Positions 1 to 9,216 of a DNA stretch of 64,000 nucleotides are shown here, piece by piece (position 1 is the first letter of the stretch; every line of letters begins with the position of its first letter). The notes beneath the pieces are model-generated. The model did no database searches. It had not been told where the DNA came from and saw only the letters and a list, made by a program, of their open reading frames with translations. This DNA is from SZUA-36 sp963801195 (lineage in GTDB: Bacteria; Pseudomonadota; Gammaproteobacteria; Xanthomonadales; SZUA-36), in the NCBI GenBank assembly GCA_963801195.1, contig CAWDDX010000007.1, positions 1,240,001 through 1,304,000 of the forward strand, given 5' to 3'. A program made the position numbers and the translations under genes.

Positions 1-397
1 CCACCGGCAATATGCGTTTCCAGACGCCCGCACCGGCGCGTTCTACTACTGCCAGTGGTTGCCAGTTGAAAAGAAACTGTAGCCCGATTAAAAATATCAT
101 CACCGCGGTAAGCAAACGCAGCATCATGCTCCACCTGGGTACATTTAGCGCCTCGCCGACACCGGAAAGAATCCACGCTGACAACAGGCCCAGAACGGTG
201 TAACTGAGGACACGGCCGAGATTGAAAAACAAAGCAGCATAAGCACTGGGCTTTTCAGTGGCTCCTTTTTCACCCGGTTGGGGTAAAATTCCCAATCCAG
301 CGGCAATTCCGCCACACATACCAAAACAGTGCCCGCTGCCCAGCAAGCCTACGAAAAACGCCGTAAACAGGGCCGAAAAATCGATCATCGATATCAT
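1..397 (-). CDS. TauE/SafE-type membrane protein (C-terminus cut off by window edge)
   Basis: Only the first ~132 residues are visible. They start MISMIDFSALF and include a Cys-rich first helix (GSGHCFGMCGG) and further hydrophobic helices, as in the SafE/DsbD-like membrane proteins commonly encoded beside ccoGHIS. The ATG at 397 overlaps the ccoS stop codon (ATGA), so it is translationally coupled to the oxidase assembly genes. Family members are often annotated as sulfite exporters. A role in cbb3 oxidase or metal maturation is inferred from position only. The gene continues beyond base 1. Confidence 0.8.
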   Translation of the reverse strand, partial: MISMIDFSALFTAFFVGLLGSGHCFGMCGGIAAGLGILPQPGEKGATEKPSAYAALFFNLGRVLSYTVLGLLSAWILSGVGEALNVPRWSMMLRLLTAVMIFLIGLQFLFNWQPLAVVERAGAGVWKRILPV

Positions 398-594
398 TGC
401 TCGTCTTCTTTTTCAGTTTCAGAGTCTTCTTCGTCCGGCAATTCCGGCGGTTTTTGATCATCGTCAAGCACAACGCTCCAGCCATGTGTTTCGAGATCGT
501 CAAACTGGCCATTTTTGATCGCCCATAACAGGAAAACCACGGCAATGGCCAAAAGCACAACCGCCAGCGGGATCAGGACATAAAGCATGCTCAT
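394..594 (-). CDS. ccoS: cbb3-type cytochrome oxidase assembly protein CcoS
   Basis: A 66-residue protein with one N-terminal transmembrane helix (about residues 4-24), followed by the family signature WAIKNGQFDDLE and an acidic tail. CcoS is needed to assemble active cbb3 oxidase with its haem and copper cofactors in the inner membrane. I chose the ATG at 594 because it overlaps the ccoI stop (ATGA), the length is normal for the family, and the peptide upstream of it is only the ccoI 3' end in another frame. It is co-transcribed with ccoI and the following SafE-type gene. Confidence 0.92.
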   Translation of the reverse strand: MSMLYVLIPLAVVLLAIAVVFLLWAIKNGQFDDLETHGWSVVLDDDQKPPELPDEEDSETEKEDEQ

Positions 595-3034
595 TGCGTG
601 ACGTACTCCGTCTGTCCGAGGGTAATTGACGACGGTTTTCTTTTCGCCAGCCGCCCTGAATTCAACACCACCAGCAGCGAACTCAAAGACATGCCCAGTG
701 CAGCCATCCATGGAACCACTAAACCCGCGGCGGCAAACGGAACCGCAACAAAGTTATAAACGAGCGCCCACAAAAGATTTTGCCTAATCACAGCACGCGT
801 CTTGTCACCTAGCAAAAATATATTATCTATGTATTTCAATGATTTATCAGTTATTATGAAATCCGCCGTACTGTTGGCCAGTTCGCTGGCGCCGGATACG
901 GTCATGGATATGTTTGCCATCGACAGCACCGGGGCATCATTGATGCCGTCACCGATCATCAGCACGTTTTTACCATCGCCCTGAAGGGCCTCGATAAATT
1001 GCATCTTCATCCCTGGCGATTGTTCGGCATACCATTTCTGGATGCCGGTACGTTCCGCAACCGGGGCAACGGCCTGCGGGTGATCTCCAGAAAGTATAAT
1101 GAGATCAAGACCCCGGTCGCGCAGGGCATCCATGGTCTCGGCAGCCGACTCTCTCAGGCCGTCTTCGAGGTCGAAAGCGTGATAATCCAACCAAGTTCGT
1201 CCGCAAGCCACAGGCTGCCGTGTCCGCTAACCCCCTCAATGTCATTGATCCGGGCGAATGCCGCATTGCCAAGACAATACTTCTTATTCCCCACCCTGCC
1301 CTCTACGCCGTTGTCATGATTGACGATGTCACTGACTTCGTCACGCCTGGCGCTTATGTCGGCAAATGCATTTGCCACCGGGTGCGATGAATCAAGTTCC
1401 AACAGCGACGCGATGTGAAATACTGCCGCCGCGTCATATCCATCACGGTCCGGGTTGATCGCCGTGCCAACCACTGAAGGTGAACCGCTCGTCAACGTAC
1501 CCGTTTTGTCGAATATGACCGTGTCAATGTTGCCCAGAGCTTCGAGCGCCGCGCTTCGGGTCAGCAGCACCCCCTGTTCGAGAAGGGCCCTGCTTGAAGA
1601 TGCGACAGCTGCAGGTGTGGCCAGTGACAAGGCACAGGGACAGCTGATGACCAGCACTGCGAGGGTTGCCGGGAACAACATTGACAGATCATGCTTCAAC
1701 CACCACAAAGCAGTGAAGCCGGCAACCGTAAGCACCACGGCGACAAACCAGCCGGCATAACGTTCCGACAGCCGCGTATATCGGCTGCGGTGCGTTTGCG
1801 ATTTCAGCAACATCCTTCCCATGACCGAAACGGTAAAATCGTCGGGGTTCCTGGACACTTCAACTTCCACCGTCTGGGTGCGGTTAATGCTTCCGGCAAT
1901 GACCGTGCTACCAGGAAGTTTTCCCACGGGCCGGGATTCACCAGTCAAAAGGGCCTCGTCTACTTCTGTCGAACCATCGATCACCACGCCGTCGGCTGGA
2001 AAAGTCTGCCCTGCCCTGACCCTGACGCGATCGGCAATGCGCAGATCGGTCGCGGGCACTTGTTCTGACTCACCATTGCGTACCAGTTCGGCCCACTCGG
2101 GCAGCAGACGGGCGAGCGCAAGGCCTGTTTGCAGGTTGCGGTGGCGGATCACCAGCTCAGCGTATCTGCCCAGCGACAGGAAAAAAATAAACATGACGAC
2201 CGAGTCAAAATATACATGGCCATTGCCGGTTAAGAAGTTGATACAACTCATGATAAATGCGATGGAGATGGCTAACGCTACCGGTACGTCCATACCCACC
2301 CTGCGATGGGAAAGGCTCCTCCACGCACTGGTGTAAAAAACCCGGCCCGAATACAGCAGTACCGGGGTCGTAACGATCAGGCTGATCCATTGTAAAAATC
2401 TCTCGAAGCCCGCCGAGATACCCATTGCATCACCCGCGTATAATCCCGCGGCATACATCATTACCTGCATCATGCCCAAACCGGCAACACCCAGACGTTT
2501 CTGGGCACTGCGCCGCTCCTGCTGGCGGCCCATGGACTCGGCACCGGCCAGCGGCAGATGTGGCCGGTATCCCACGCCGGAGAGAATGGCGGCGACCTTG
2601 CTCAATCGAAGTTTTTCGGGTTGCCAGTTGATACGCACAAAACCGGTTGCAACGTCCACCTGTACCTGGTCGATACCCCGGCGAGCTTCCAGTTGGCTCC
2701 TGATCAGCCATGCGCAGGCTGCGCAGCGGATTCCCTCGACCTGGAGCAACAGCTCATAGCGGCCGTCCTTCATCGGGCTGCCCCAAAGTGAATGGCGATC
2801 GTCATAGCGTTGCCATGAATCTTCGATACCAATGTCTTCTTCTGCGGGTTTGATCGCATTCGCGGTGCGAAATTGATAATACCGTGATTGCCCGGACTGC
2901 AGGATCAGCGTGGCGACCGCCTCGCAACCACTGCAGCAAACTGCTTGCGGCTGTCCCTGGACTTCAACTTTGAGATCGCATGCGGCTGGTACGGGCTCTC
3001 CGCAGTGGAAACAGGACCGTTTATCTCCGGTCAT
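591..3034 (-). CDS. ccoI: Copper-translocating P-type ATPase CcoI/FixI (one frame break)
   Basis: Supplies copper for cbb3 oxidase assembly. The N-terminus has paired Cys motifs (CFHCGEP, CCSGC) and a heavy-metal-binding GIRCAACAW. Further on are the membrane CPC motif (CPCALSLATP), the phosphorylation motif DKTGTLTSG and, in the distal part, GDGINDAPV. The frame breaks once, near 1190-1210: residues up to LWLADE lie in one frame and TWLDYHAFDLEDG onward in another. Read through, the product is ~814 residues, normal for CcoI. The break lies between the phosphorylation and hinge motifs, so as written the ATPase would be dead. A one-base sequencing indel is more likely than a real mutation because both halves are well conserved. 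Confidence 0.9.
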
Positions 3035-3036
3035 GG

Positions 3037-3282
3037 CTAATTTGATGTGTCGTCAGAATGGTCCGCTTTCGTATCCTTATTCTGTTTTACGGGCACCTGC
3101 GCTTTCAACTCGCCTTTCAATTGCTGATATTCGTCGTCGGTCACGACCAGTGGATCAGGGTGACTGACAGCGAGCCACAGGCTGACAAAACTTGCGATGA
3201 CCGCTGCTGTTGGCAGCGCGATAATAAACCATGGCCAGAATTGCCGGTACCATGGTTCAAACCCTTCGGATTCCTTAGCCAT
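3037..3282 (-). CDS. ccoH: FixH/CcoH-family protein
   Basis: A short CcoH-type protein: a cytoplasmic N-terminus, the typical PWYRQFWPWF start of a transmembrane helix, then a periplasmic stretch with the conserved VVTDDEYQQLK segment. It helps cbb3 oxidase assembly together with CcoG, CcoI and CcoS. I chose the ATG at 3282 because homologues begin only a few residues before PWYRQFWPWF. ATGs at 3309 and 3333 in the same frame are possible. It lies 3 bases from ccoI and 40 bases from ccoG, in one operon. Confidence 0.85.
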   Translation of the reverse strand: MAKESEGFEPWYRQFWPWFIIALPTAAVIASFVSLWLAVSHPDPLVVTDDEYQQLKGELKAQVPVKQNKDTKADHSDDTSN

Positions 3283-3325
3283 GCGTTGCTGTTTTATCTT
3301 TAAATTCATTGTCTTATGAATATTC

Positions 3326-4704
3326 TTAATCAAAGGGCATCAGGAAACGGGCGCTGACGACCCTTTCGATAACGGGCTCCTCGAGCGTTGAAAATCGCAC
3401 GTCAACTTTCATTGAACCGTGGCCGGCATCCTCAGGTGCCTGCATGCGAATGATGAAGTTGCCAATCTGCTCCGCCCGGAGTTCCGGTTCGGGTGCGATA
3501 AACAAGGCGATGTCTTTATTGTTCAGCACTTCAACCCTGTATTTATGGGGCTTGGAATCCATGTTGATCAGTTTGAGCGTGTAGACATTTTCAATCACAT
3601 CACCCGGCAGTTCACGGTACAGGGCATTGCGGTCGCGTAGCAACTCCGCACGCAATAATACGCGGTCATTGACCGACCAGATCACTCCGGCAACCAGCGC
3701 CAACAGCAGGATCGCATAGACGAGAATCCGTGGCCGGAACACGCGCGTTTCATTGCCGCTGAGTTTGTGCTCAGTGGTATAGCTTATCAGGCCACGCTTG
3801 TAATCCATCTTGTCCATGACCTGGTCACAGACATCGATACAGGCCGCGCAGGCAATACACTCGATCTGCAAACCTTCACGGATATCGATACCGGTGGGAC
3901 ATACCTGTACGCACAGCGTACAAGCGATGCAGTCGCCCAGGCCCTTTTCTGCCGGATCATCCGCCTTTCTGCGTCCGCCGCGCGGCTCCCCACGCGCTTC
4001 ATCATAGGCAATGACCAGCGTGTCCTTGTCAAACATCGCGCTCTGAAAACGTGCATACGGGCACATATACTTGCATACCTGCTCGCGCAGAATACCGGCG
4101 TTGCCGTAGGTGGCAAAGCTGTAAAACAGCAACCAGAAAGTCTCCCAGCCGCCGAGTTGGAACGTAACCACGGAGTGACCCAAACCACGGATCGGCGTGA
4201 AAAAACCGACAAAGGTGAAACCGGTCCACAGGGCAAACACGATCCACAAAAACTGCTTGGTCGTTTTGCGCAGGATTTTGTCGGCGTTCCAGGGCGACGG
4301 CATCCAGCTTGATACGCTTGTTGCGGTCACCTTCAACCAGGCGCTCCATCCATAGAAACACTTCGGTCCAGACGGTTTGCGGGCAGGCATAACCACACCA
4401 CAGCCGGCCAGCGACGGCCGTGACGAAAAACAGGGACAGCCCGGCGATGATCAGCATCAGGGCCAGGAAAATAAAATCCTGCGGCCAGAAGGTGAGTCCC
4501 AGAATATAAAATTTCCGTGGCCGGCAAATCGAAAAGCACCGACTGGTGACCATCCCAGTTCAGCCACGGCAGGATGTAATACAAACCCAGCAGAACGACG
4601 ACCGCGAGTTTACGGAGACCTGCAAAAGTGCCGGTGACATCACGCGGGTAAACTTTTGGTTCTTTGCGGTATAAGGACGCAGTTGCATCCTGCGCTTTGC
4701 TCAT
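3326..4704 (-). CDS. ccoG: Cytochrome oxidase accessory polyferredoxin CcoG/FixG (two frame breaks)
   Basis: An inner-membrane 4Fe-4S protein of cbb3 oxidase assembly (a Cu(II) reductase in characterised members). Features in order are helices around LAVVVLLGLYYILPWLNW, the RLWCGYACPQTVWTE motif, a CKYMCPYARFQ motif, and two ferredoxin-like clusters (CIACTLCVQVCPTGIDIREG and CIACAACIDVC). A C-terminal periplasmic Ig-like domain follows. The frame breaks near 4515-4525 (after FDLPA, before RKFYILGL) and near 4295-4300 (after IKLDA, before PWNADKIL). The full span gives ~459 residues, the normal CcoG length. The start at 4704 overlaps the upstream stop (ATGA). Confidence 0.9.
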
Positions 4705-5061
4705 TTCCAGTCCTTACCAATCAGGTCCGGGTTGGATTCTGACGGGTCATGAACTTCGGGTATGCGGCGCTCTCCGGTACCCGCAGCGTGACCTTGTGCC
4801 GGACCCGTGCGGATCATGAACATCGTCAAAAAGCACGCCAGCAGGCATAACAAGTACAGAAATGCAAACGCAAGGCCGTAGGCCAGCCGAACCCCGATTT
4901 CAAATTTATCCGCCCAGACACTGATCATGTCCAGGGGGTCAATCAAGCCCAAAGAGAACAAAGAACCCGGCTGCCGCCGACAGGAAGGCTATCCAGAGTA
5001 CGACAGCCCAATCACGCTGCCGCATGTTCCAGCGACGGTTAACCGGATGTGCTTGTGTCAT
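4701..5061 (-). CDS. Small two-helix membrane protein of the cco operon (one frame break), function unknown
   Basis: I do not recognise a named family. From the ATG at 5061 the peptide MTQAHPVNRRWNMRQRDWAV leads into a hydrophobic helix ending near FVLFGLID. A stop appears there, but the adjacent frame continues smoothly as PLDMISVWADKFE, then a second helix (LAYGLAFAFLYLLCLLACF) and a polar tail ending GKDWK. Together this is a ~120-residue, two-helix protein. A one-base indel near 4940 explains why it looks like two short frames. Its position between ccoP and ccoG, with an ATGA overlap to ccoG, suggests a role tied to cbb3 oxidase. That is inference only. Confidence 0.6.
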
Positions 5062-5083
5062 GCCCGTAAGCCCCCTTCAGCCT

Positions 5084-5980
5084 CTACTTGGACAGGCTTA
5101 ACACGTAGGCCGTTATCAGACGGCGACGGTCTTCACTGAGCATGTCCTTGTAAGCTGGCATATGGCCGTTACGGCCTTTGGTGATGGTCTCACGGATGGT
5201 CTCGGGATCTCCTCCATACAGCCAGGTCTGGTCATTGAGCCGCGGCGCCCCCAATGCCTGGTTGCCACTGCCGTCTGCACCGTGGCAGGCAACGCAAAGC
5301 ATGTCAAAGTTCTTTTTCCCGTTTGCGGCCATTACCGGGTCAGCCTTCTGACCCGACAGACTTTGCACATAAACCACCAGTTCGCTGATGGCTTTATCGT
5401 CCAGTGCGCCAACCATAACCGGCATCACGCCCGCACGGCCGTTTTCGAGCGTTTGCATAACAGTCGCAAAGCTGCCGCCATACAACCAGTCGCTGTCGGT
5501 CAGGTTTGGAAACCCTTTCGCACCGCGGGCGTCGGAGCCATGACACATGGCGCAATTATTGGCAAACAGCCTCTGGCCGGTTGCATTGGCTTCGGGATCA
5601 GCGATCAGGGCTTCATTATCCATTTCCCGGTAACGTGCAAAAATTGCCGTTTGTGCTTCATTGGCAGCCTGCATTTCCGCTTCATACTGATCTTCCTGGC
5701 TCCAGCCCAGTACGCCGCCAATATTTCCAAGACCGCCGAACAGAACAAGATATATGAAAGCGAACGCGATGGTCCCGTAAAACAGTTTTAACCACCAACG
5801 CGGCAATGGATTATTGAGTTCCACCAGGTCTTCATCCCAGACGTGGCCGGTCGTACCCGTTCCGTCCTCTTTGTCATCACGGTTGGATATACCCTTGGTC
5901 CACTGCAGCAACCAGAAACAGCCCAGGATCGTGCCGATGGTGATGATAATGACATACCAGTTCCAGAAACTAGTTAACAT
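5084..5980 (-). CDS. ccoP: cbb3 cytochrome c oxidase subunit III (dihaem CcoP)
   Basis: A 298-residue membrane-anchored dihaem cytochrome c that passes electrons to CcoO and CcoN. Two N-terminal hydrophobic segments frame the conserved NNPLPRWW motif. Two cytochrome c domains follow with haem motifs CAMCH (about residue 142) and CVACH (about 230). Each has a distal methionine candidate, in GVMPVMVG and GHMPAYKD. It starts 11 bases inside the end of ccoQ, which is typical tight coupling in ccoNOQP. Confidence 0.95.
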   Translation of the reverse strand: MLTSFWNWYVIIITIGTILGCFWLLQWTKGISNRDDKEDGTGTTGHVWDEDLVELNNPLPRWWLKLFYGTIAFAFIYLVLFGGLGNIGGVLGWSQEDQYEAEMQAANEAQTAIFARYREMDNEALIADPEANATGQRLFANNCAMCHGSDARGAKGFPNLTDSDWLYGGSFATVMQTLENGRAGVMPVMVGALDDKAISELVVYVQSLSGQKADPVMAANGKKNFDMLCVACHGADGSGNQALGAPRLNDQTWLYGGDPETIRETITKGRNGHMPAYKDMLSEDRRRLITAYVLSLSK

Positions 5981-6182
5981 GATTTACTCCCTGCCCCGTT
6001 GGTCGGGTTTCATCGGTGGGGTCTACATCACCGGGAATTTCGCCATTGTCTTCTTCCAGTGGTAACTTGCTGGCGTCGTCGAAAGCGGATTTACGTTTGG
6101 CACTCCACGCCCACAACCAAAGACCCAAAAAAGCGAAAATCAGAACCAGAAGGATCGCTCCGCGAAGGATATTGATGTCCAT
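5970..6182 (-). CDS. ccoQ: cbb3 oxidase small subunit CcoQ
   Basis: A 70-residue single-helix protein (MDINILRGAILLVLIFAFLG) with the usual WAWSAKRKSAFDDASKLPL segment after the helix and an acidic C-terminus. CcoQ stabilises the cbb3 complex. I set the start at 6182 because homologues begin immediately before the helix. It lies 1 base downstream of ccoO and overlaps ccoP by 11 bases. Confidence 0.9.
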   Translation of the reverse strand: MDINILRGAILLVLIFAFLGLWLWAWSAKRKSAFDDASKLPLEEDNGEIPGDVDPTDETRPTGQGVNHVN

Positions 6183-6183
6183 A

Positions 6184-6795
6184 TCAACGTCCGCTCCTGG
6201 CATGGCCGAGGCTCTGCAAATACGCGATGACGGCATCCATTTCGGTCTTGCCTTCGACAACCGACGGCGCCGCGGCGATATCCTCTTCCGAATAGGGGTC
6301 GCCCAGTTTGTTCAGGGCGCGCATTTTGTTGGCCACCAACTCACCGTCGACCATCCTGTCCTGCAACCAGCCGTAAGCCGGCATATTCGACTCCGGCACC
6401 ACGTCACGCGGGTTGTTGAGGTGAATGTAGTGCCACTCATCGCTGTAGCGCCCGCCTACCCTGGCCAGGTCCGGACCGGTCCGCTTGGAACCCCATTGGA
6501 ACGGGCGGTCATAAACGGATTCACCGGCGACCGAATAAGGCCCATAACGTTCGGTTTCGCTGCGGAACGGACGAATCATCTGCGAGTGACAGTTGTAACA
6601 GCCCTCATGCACGAAAACGTCACGGCCGGCGAGCTCCAACGCCGGGTAAGGTACGACCCCCGCGGCCGGTTGCCGCACCTGGTCGATAAATATCAATGGA
6701 ACAATTTCCACCAGCCCGCCAAGACTGATGGCAACGATGATAAATATGGCCATCAGGCTGATATTTGTCTCGAGCTTTTTGTGACCCGTGCTCAT
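6184..6795 (-). CDS. ccoO: cbb3 cytochrome c oxidase subunit II (monohaem CcoO)
   Basis: A 203-residue monohaem cytochrome c with an N-terminal membrane anchor (ISLMAIFIIVAISLGG). The haem site is CYNCHSQMIRPF, with the axial Met probably in ESNMPAYGWL. It relays electrons from CcoP to CcoN. I set the start at MSTGHKKLE (6795) because it overlaps the ccoN stop (ATGA). The longer upstream open frame is only ccoN sequence in another frame. Confidence 0.95.
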   Translation of the reverse strand: MSTGHKKLETNISLMAIFIIVAISLGGLVEIVPLIFIDQVRQPAAGVVPYPALELAGRDVFVHEGCYNCHSQMIRPFRSETERYGPYSVAGESVYDRPFQWGSKRTGPDLARVGGRYSDEWHYIHLNNPRDVVPESNMPAYGWLQDRMVDGELVANKMRALNKLGDPYSEEDIAAAPSVVEGKTEMDAVIAYLQSLGHARSGR

Positions 6796-8213
6796 GCGTG
6801 ATCTCCCCAAACTGCGGGCTCCGAGGCCGTGATTGGTTTCATCTCCTTGCTGGAAAGTGTCTTCCAGGTATTCCAGGCCATGAAAAACATGCCGGAAAGG
6901 AATAACAAACCACCCAGTAACCTGACAACGTAATACGGCTTGGTGGCCGCGAGGCTTTCGATAAAGCTGTATGTCAGGGTGCCGTCGTCGTTGAATGCAC
7001 GCCACATCAGGCCCTGCATGACACCGGCTATCCACATGGATGTAATGTACATCACGACACCGATTGTCGAGGTCCAGAAATGGATATCAATGGCCTTGAC
7101 GCTGTACATTTTCTTCTCGCCGATCAGGCGCGGAATCAGGCAGTACAGCGAGCCGATGGTCATCATGGCGACCCAGCCCAGTGCACCTGAATGTACGTGA
7201 CCGATGGTCCAGTCGGTGTAGTGACTCAGGGCATTAACTGTCTTGATCGACATCATCGGACCTTCAAATGTCGACATACCGTAAAAGCTCAGCGCCACGA
7301 TCATGAATTTCAGTACCGGATCGGTACGCAGCTTATGCCAGGCACCCGACAGCGTCATAATACCGTTGATCATGCCACCCCAACTCGGCGCCAGCAGGAT
7401 CAGTGAAAAGACCATGCCGAGTGACTGTATCCAGTTCGGCAAGGCGGTGTAGTGAAGGTGATGCGGGCCGGCCCACATGTAAATGGCAATCAACGCCCAG
7501 AAATGCACGATTGAAAGGCGGTAGGAATAGACCGGACCCTCCGCCTGTTTCGGCACGAAATAGTACATCATTCCGAGGAAACCGGCGGTCAGGAAAAAAC
7601 CGACGGCATTGTGACCGTACCACCACTGAACCATCGCATCGACCGCGCCCGAATAGATCGGGTAGGACTTGTCGATCGCGACCGGCAATGACAGGTTGTT
7701 AACGATGTGCAGAACGGCGATGGTGAGGATAAACGCGCCGTAAAACCAATTGGCCACGTAAATGTGACTGACCCGTCGTTTGACAATCGTTCCAAAAAAC
7801 AGCACGGCGTAGGCGACCCATACCAGCGTGATCAGGATATCGATCGGCCATTCCAGTTCGGCGTACTCCTTGCCCTGGGTCCAGCCCAGGGGAAGTGTGA
7901 CCGCCGCCGCGACGATGACGGCCTGCCAGCCCCAGAATACGAAGCTCGCCAGCTTGTCGGATATCAGGCGAACATGACAGGTCCTTTGTACGACGTATAA
8001 GGAAGTGCCTATCAGGCCACTGCCGCCGAAAGCGAAAATTACCGCGTTGGTGTGCAGCGGACGCAAGCGCCCATAGGTCAACCAGGGAATGTCGAAATTC
8101 AAAATGGGCTGCCACAACTGCGCGGCAATAACGACGCCTACCAGCATCCCCACAATACCCCAGAGAATCGTCGCTATGACGAATTGTCTAACAACTTTAT
8201 CGTTGTAAGTCAT
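6792..8213 (-). CDS. ccoN: cbb3 cytochrome c oxidase catalytic subunit I (CcoN)
   Basis: A 473-residue multi-helix haem-copper oxidase subunit that reduces O2 with high affinity and pumps protons. Visible ligands include the low-spin haem His in RPLHTNAV, the CuB His with the neighbouring Tyr-containing YGHNAVGF, the paired CuB histidines in GPHHLHYTALP, and the haem ligands in IGHVHSGALGW. I chose the ATG at 8213, preceded by the purine-rich AGAGGGAAG. It is the first gene of the ccoNOQP-x-GHIS cluster. I found no convincing FNR/Anr box (TTGAT-N4-ATCAA) in the ~100 bases upstream, so oxygen control is not evident from sequence. Confidence 0.96.
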   Translation of the reverse strand: MTYNDKVVRQFVIATILWGIVGMLVGVVIAAQLWQPILNFDIPWLTYGRLRPLHTNAVIFAFGGSGLIGTSLYVVQRTCHVRLISDKLASFVFWGWQAVIVAAAVTLPLGWTQGKEYAELEWPIDILITLVWVAYAVLFFGTIVKRRVSHIYVANWFYGAFILTIAVLHIVNNLSLPVAIDKSYPIYSGAVDAMVQWWYGHNAVGFFLTAGFLGMMYYFVPKQAEGPVYSYRLSIVHFWALIAIYMWAGPHHLHYTALPNWIQSLGMVFSLILLAPSWGGMINGIMTLSGAWHKLRTDPVLKFMIVALSFYGMSTFEGPMMSIKTVNALSHYTDWTIGHVHSGALGWVAMMTIGSLYCLIPRLIGEKKMYSVKAIDIHFWTSTIGVVMYITSMWIAGVMQGLMWRAFNDDGTLTYSFIESLAATKPYYVVRLLGGLLFLSGMFFMAWNTWKTLSSKEMKPITASEPAVWGDHA

Positions 8214-8317
8214 GATTGAAGACTTCCCTCTCTTTATAAAAACAACGTGACAACCCCCATTCGGGTCACCACCGCTGATGTTTCCGCACCTTGAACGCAA
8301 ACATCATTTCAAATCCG

Positions 8318-8965
8318 TTAAACGGATCGACCACTCACCCGGCGACTGGCACTGGTATTGTCGCACAAGCCCTGTCGAAGCCACATCTGCAAACGCCGGA
8401 AATGACCCGTTTCCTGTTGCCGCGCGGACAGGATGAGCAATCTTCTGACTGATTTTTCATTGGTGATTCGCAGAACGGCGAACTGATGCGTACACCATTG
8501 TTGACCGTCCAGACAGCCTGCATTCAAGCGCTCCCTGGGTGATTCTAACTGGACACGTCCATCGGCAAAAATGACCAGGGTCAATTTGCCATTGATTGCT
8601 TTAGCCCGGACATTGCACCAGTCGGACCCGGCTCTCTTTCGAAGCCATTGCATCGATTTCTGAATCTGAAGTTTTCGGCTCGCGTTTAAAAAGAACGGTT
8701 TGTACCCGGGCCCGGTCCTATCCCGGCCCTGGCCGGTCCAGCCGCGCCTGTCCCCGGCAATTGTTCCCGACATTGCCCTAGCTCCTGCATTGAATATATG
8801 GCAACCCCACCCTGCCCCGAATGACAAAACCGCAAGTGCGCTCAGGAGTGCCGGGTAAGGACTTATCAGCGCGGCAACAATAACCAGCAGGTATAACGCG
8901 CAAACAGGCAGGAGAAAATCCTTTTTGTCTGACACTTCCAGTCGTATGGGTTGGTTAATGCGCAT
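8318..8965 (-). CDS. ygfX: YgfX-like membrane protein, apparently enlarged by a repeat-derived insert
   Basis: Overlaps sdhE by 11 bases, the standard sdhE-ygfX arrangement. Two hydrophobic helices (FLLPVCALYLLVIVAALIS and ALLSALAVLSFGAGWG) are followed by a soluble part with the YgfX-like segment DGRVQLESPRERLNAG. At 215 residues it is far longer than the usual ~135-150. The excess sits in the middle (about residues 60-125) and includes a GRDRTGPGYK stretch encoded by DNA that resembles an intergenic segment at ~42758. YgfX is a small inner-membrane protein linked to SdhE in enterobacteria. Assignment rests mainly on synteny and topology. Confidence 0.6.
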   Translation of the reverse strand: MRINQPIRLEVSDKKDFLLPVCALYLLVIVAALISPYPALLSALAVLSFGAGWGCHIFNAGARAMSGTIAGDRRGWTGQGRDRTGPGYKPFFLNASRKLQIQKSMQWLRKRAGSDWCNVRAKAINGKLTLVIFADGRVQLESPRERLNAGCLDGQQWCTHQFAVLRITNEKSVRRLLILSARQQETGHFRRLQMWLRQGLCDNTSASRRVSGRSV

Positions 8966-9203
8966 GGGTCAGGGTATTGATCAAATTCAGCATGGCAGCG
9001 TCCGCAGGTAAATTTCTGCCCGATATCCAGTCAAACAGCACGTCATCCTCCTGTCCCAGCAGCAACTCGAGTTCCGGCCACGCGCCGGCCATCAGGGGAC
9101 CGGACTGTGTTACAAAAAACGCTTCCAGGAGCACGTCCAGTTCCTTCATGCCACGCCGGCTCTGCCAACGCAATTTCTTCAGCCTGTCATGTCCGTCATG
9201 CAT
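8955..9203 (-). CDS. sdhE: Succinate dehydrogenase flavinylation factor SdhE
   Basis: An 82-residue soluble helical protein carrying the family hallmark RRGMKEL near residues 16-22. SdhE promotes covalent attachment of FAD to SdhA. It is 13 bases downstream of sdhB and overlaps ygfX, so flavoprotein, iron-sulfur subunit and maturation factor are co-expressed. The ATG at 9203 gives the normal length. Confidence 0.93.
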   Translation of the reverse strand: MHDGHDRLKKLRWQSRRGMKELDVLLEAFFVTQSGPLMAGAWPELELLLGQEDDVLFDWISGRNLPADAAMLNLINTLTHAH

Positions 9204-9216
9204 CAGCCGAAGTTTA

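Noticed and set aside
5162..5791. A 209-codon plus-strand frame
   Set aside because: Antisense to ccoP, which has two haem motifs and normal length.
8214..8317. A search for an FNR/Anr box upstream of ccoN
   Set aside because: The expected TTGAT-N4-ATCAA pattern is not present; only loose TTGAA/TTCAA pairs with the wrong spacing.
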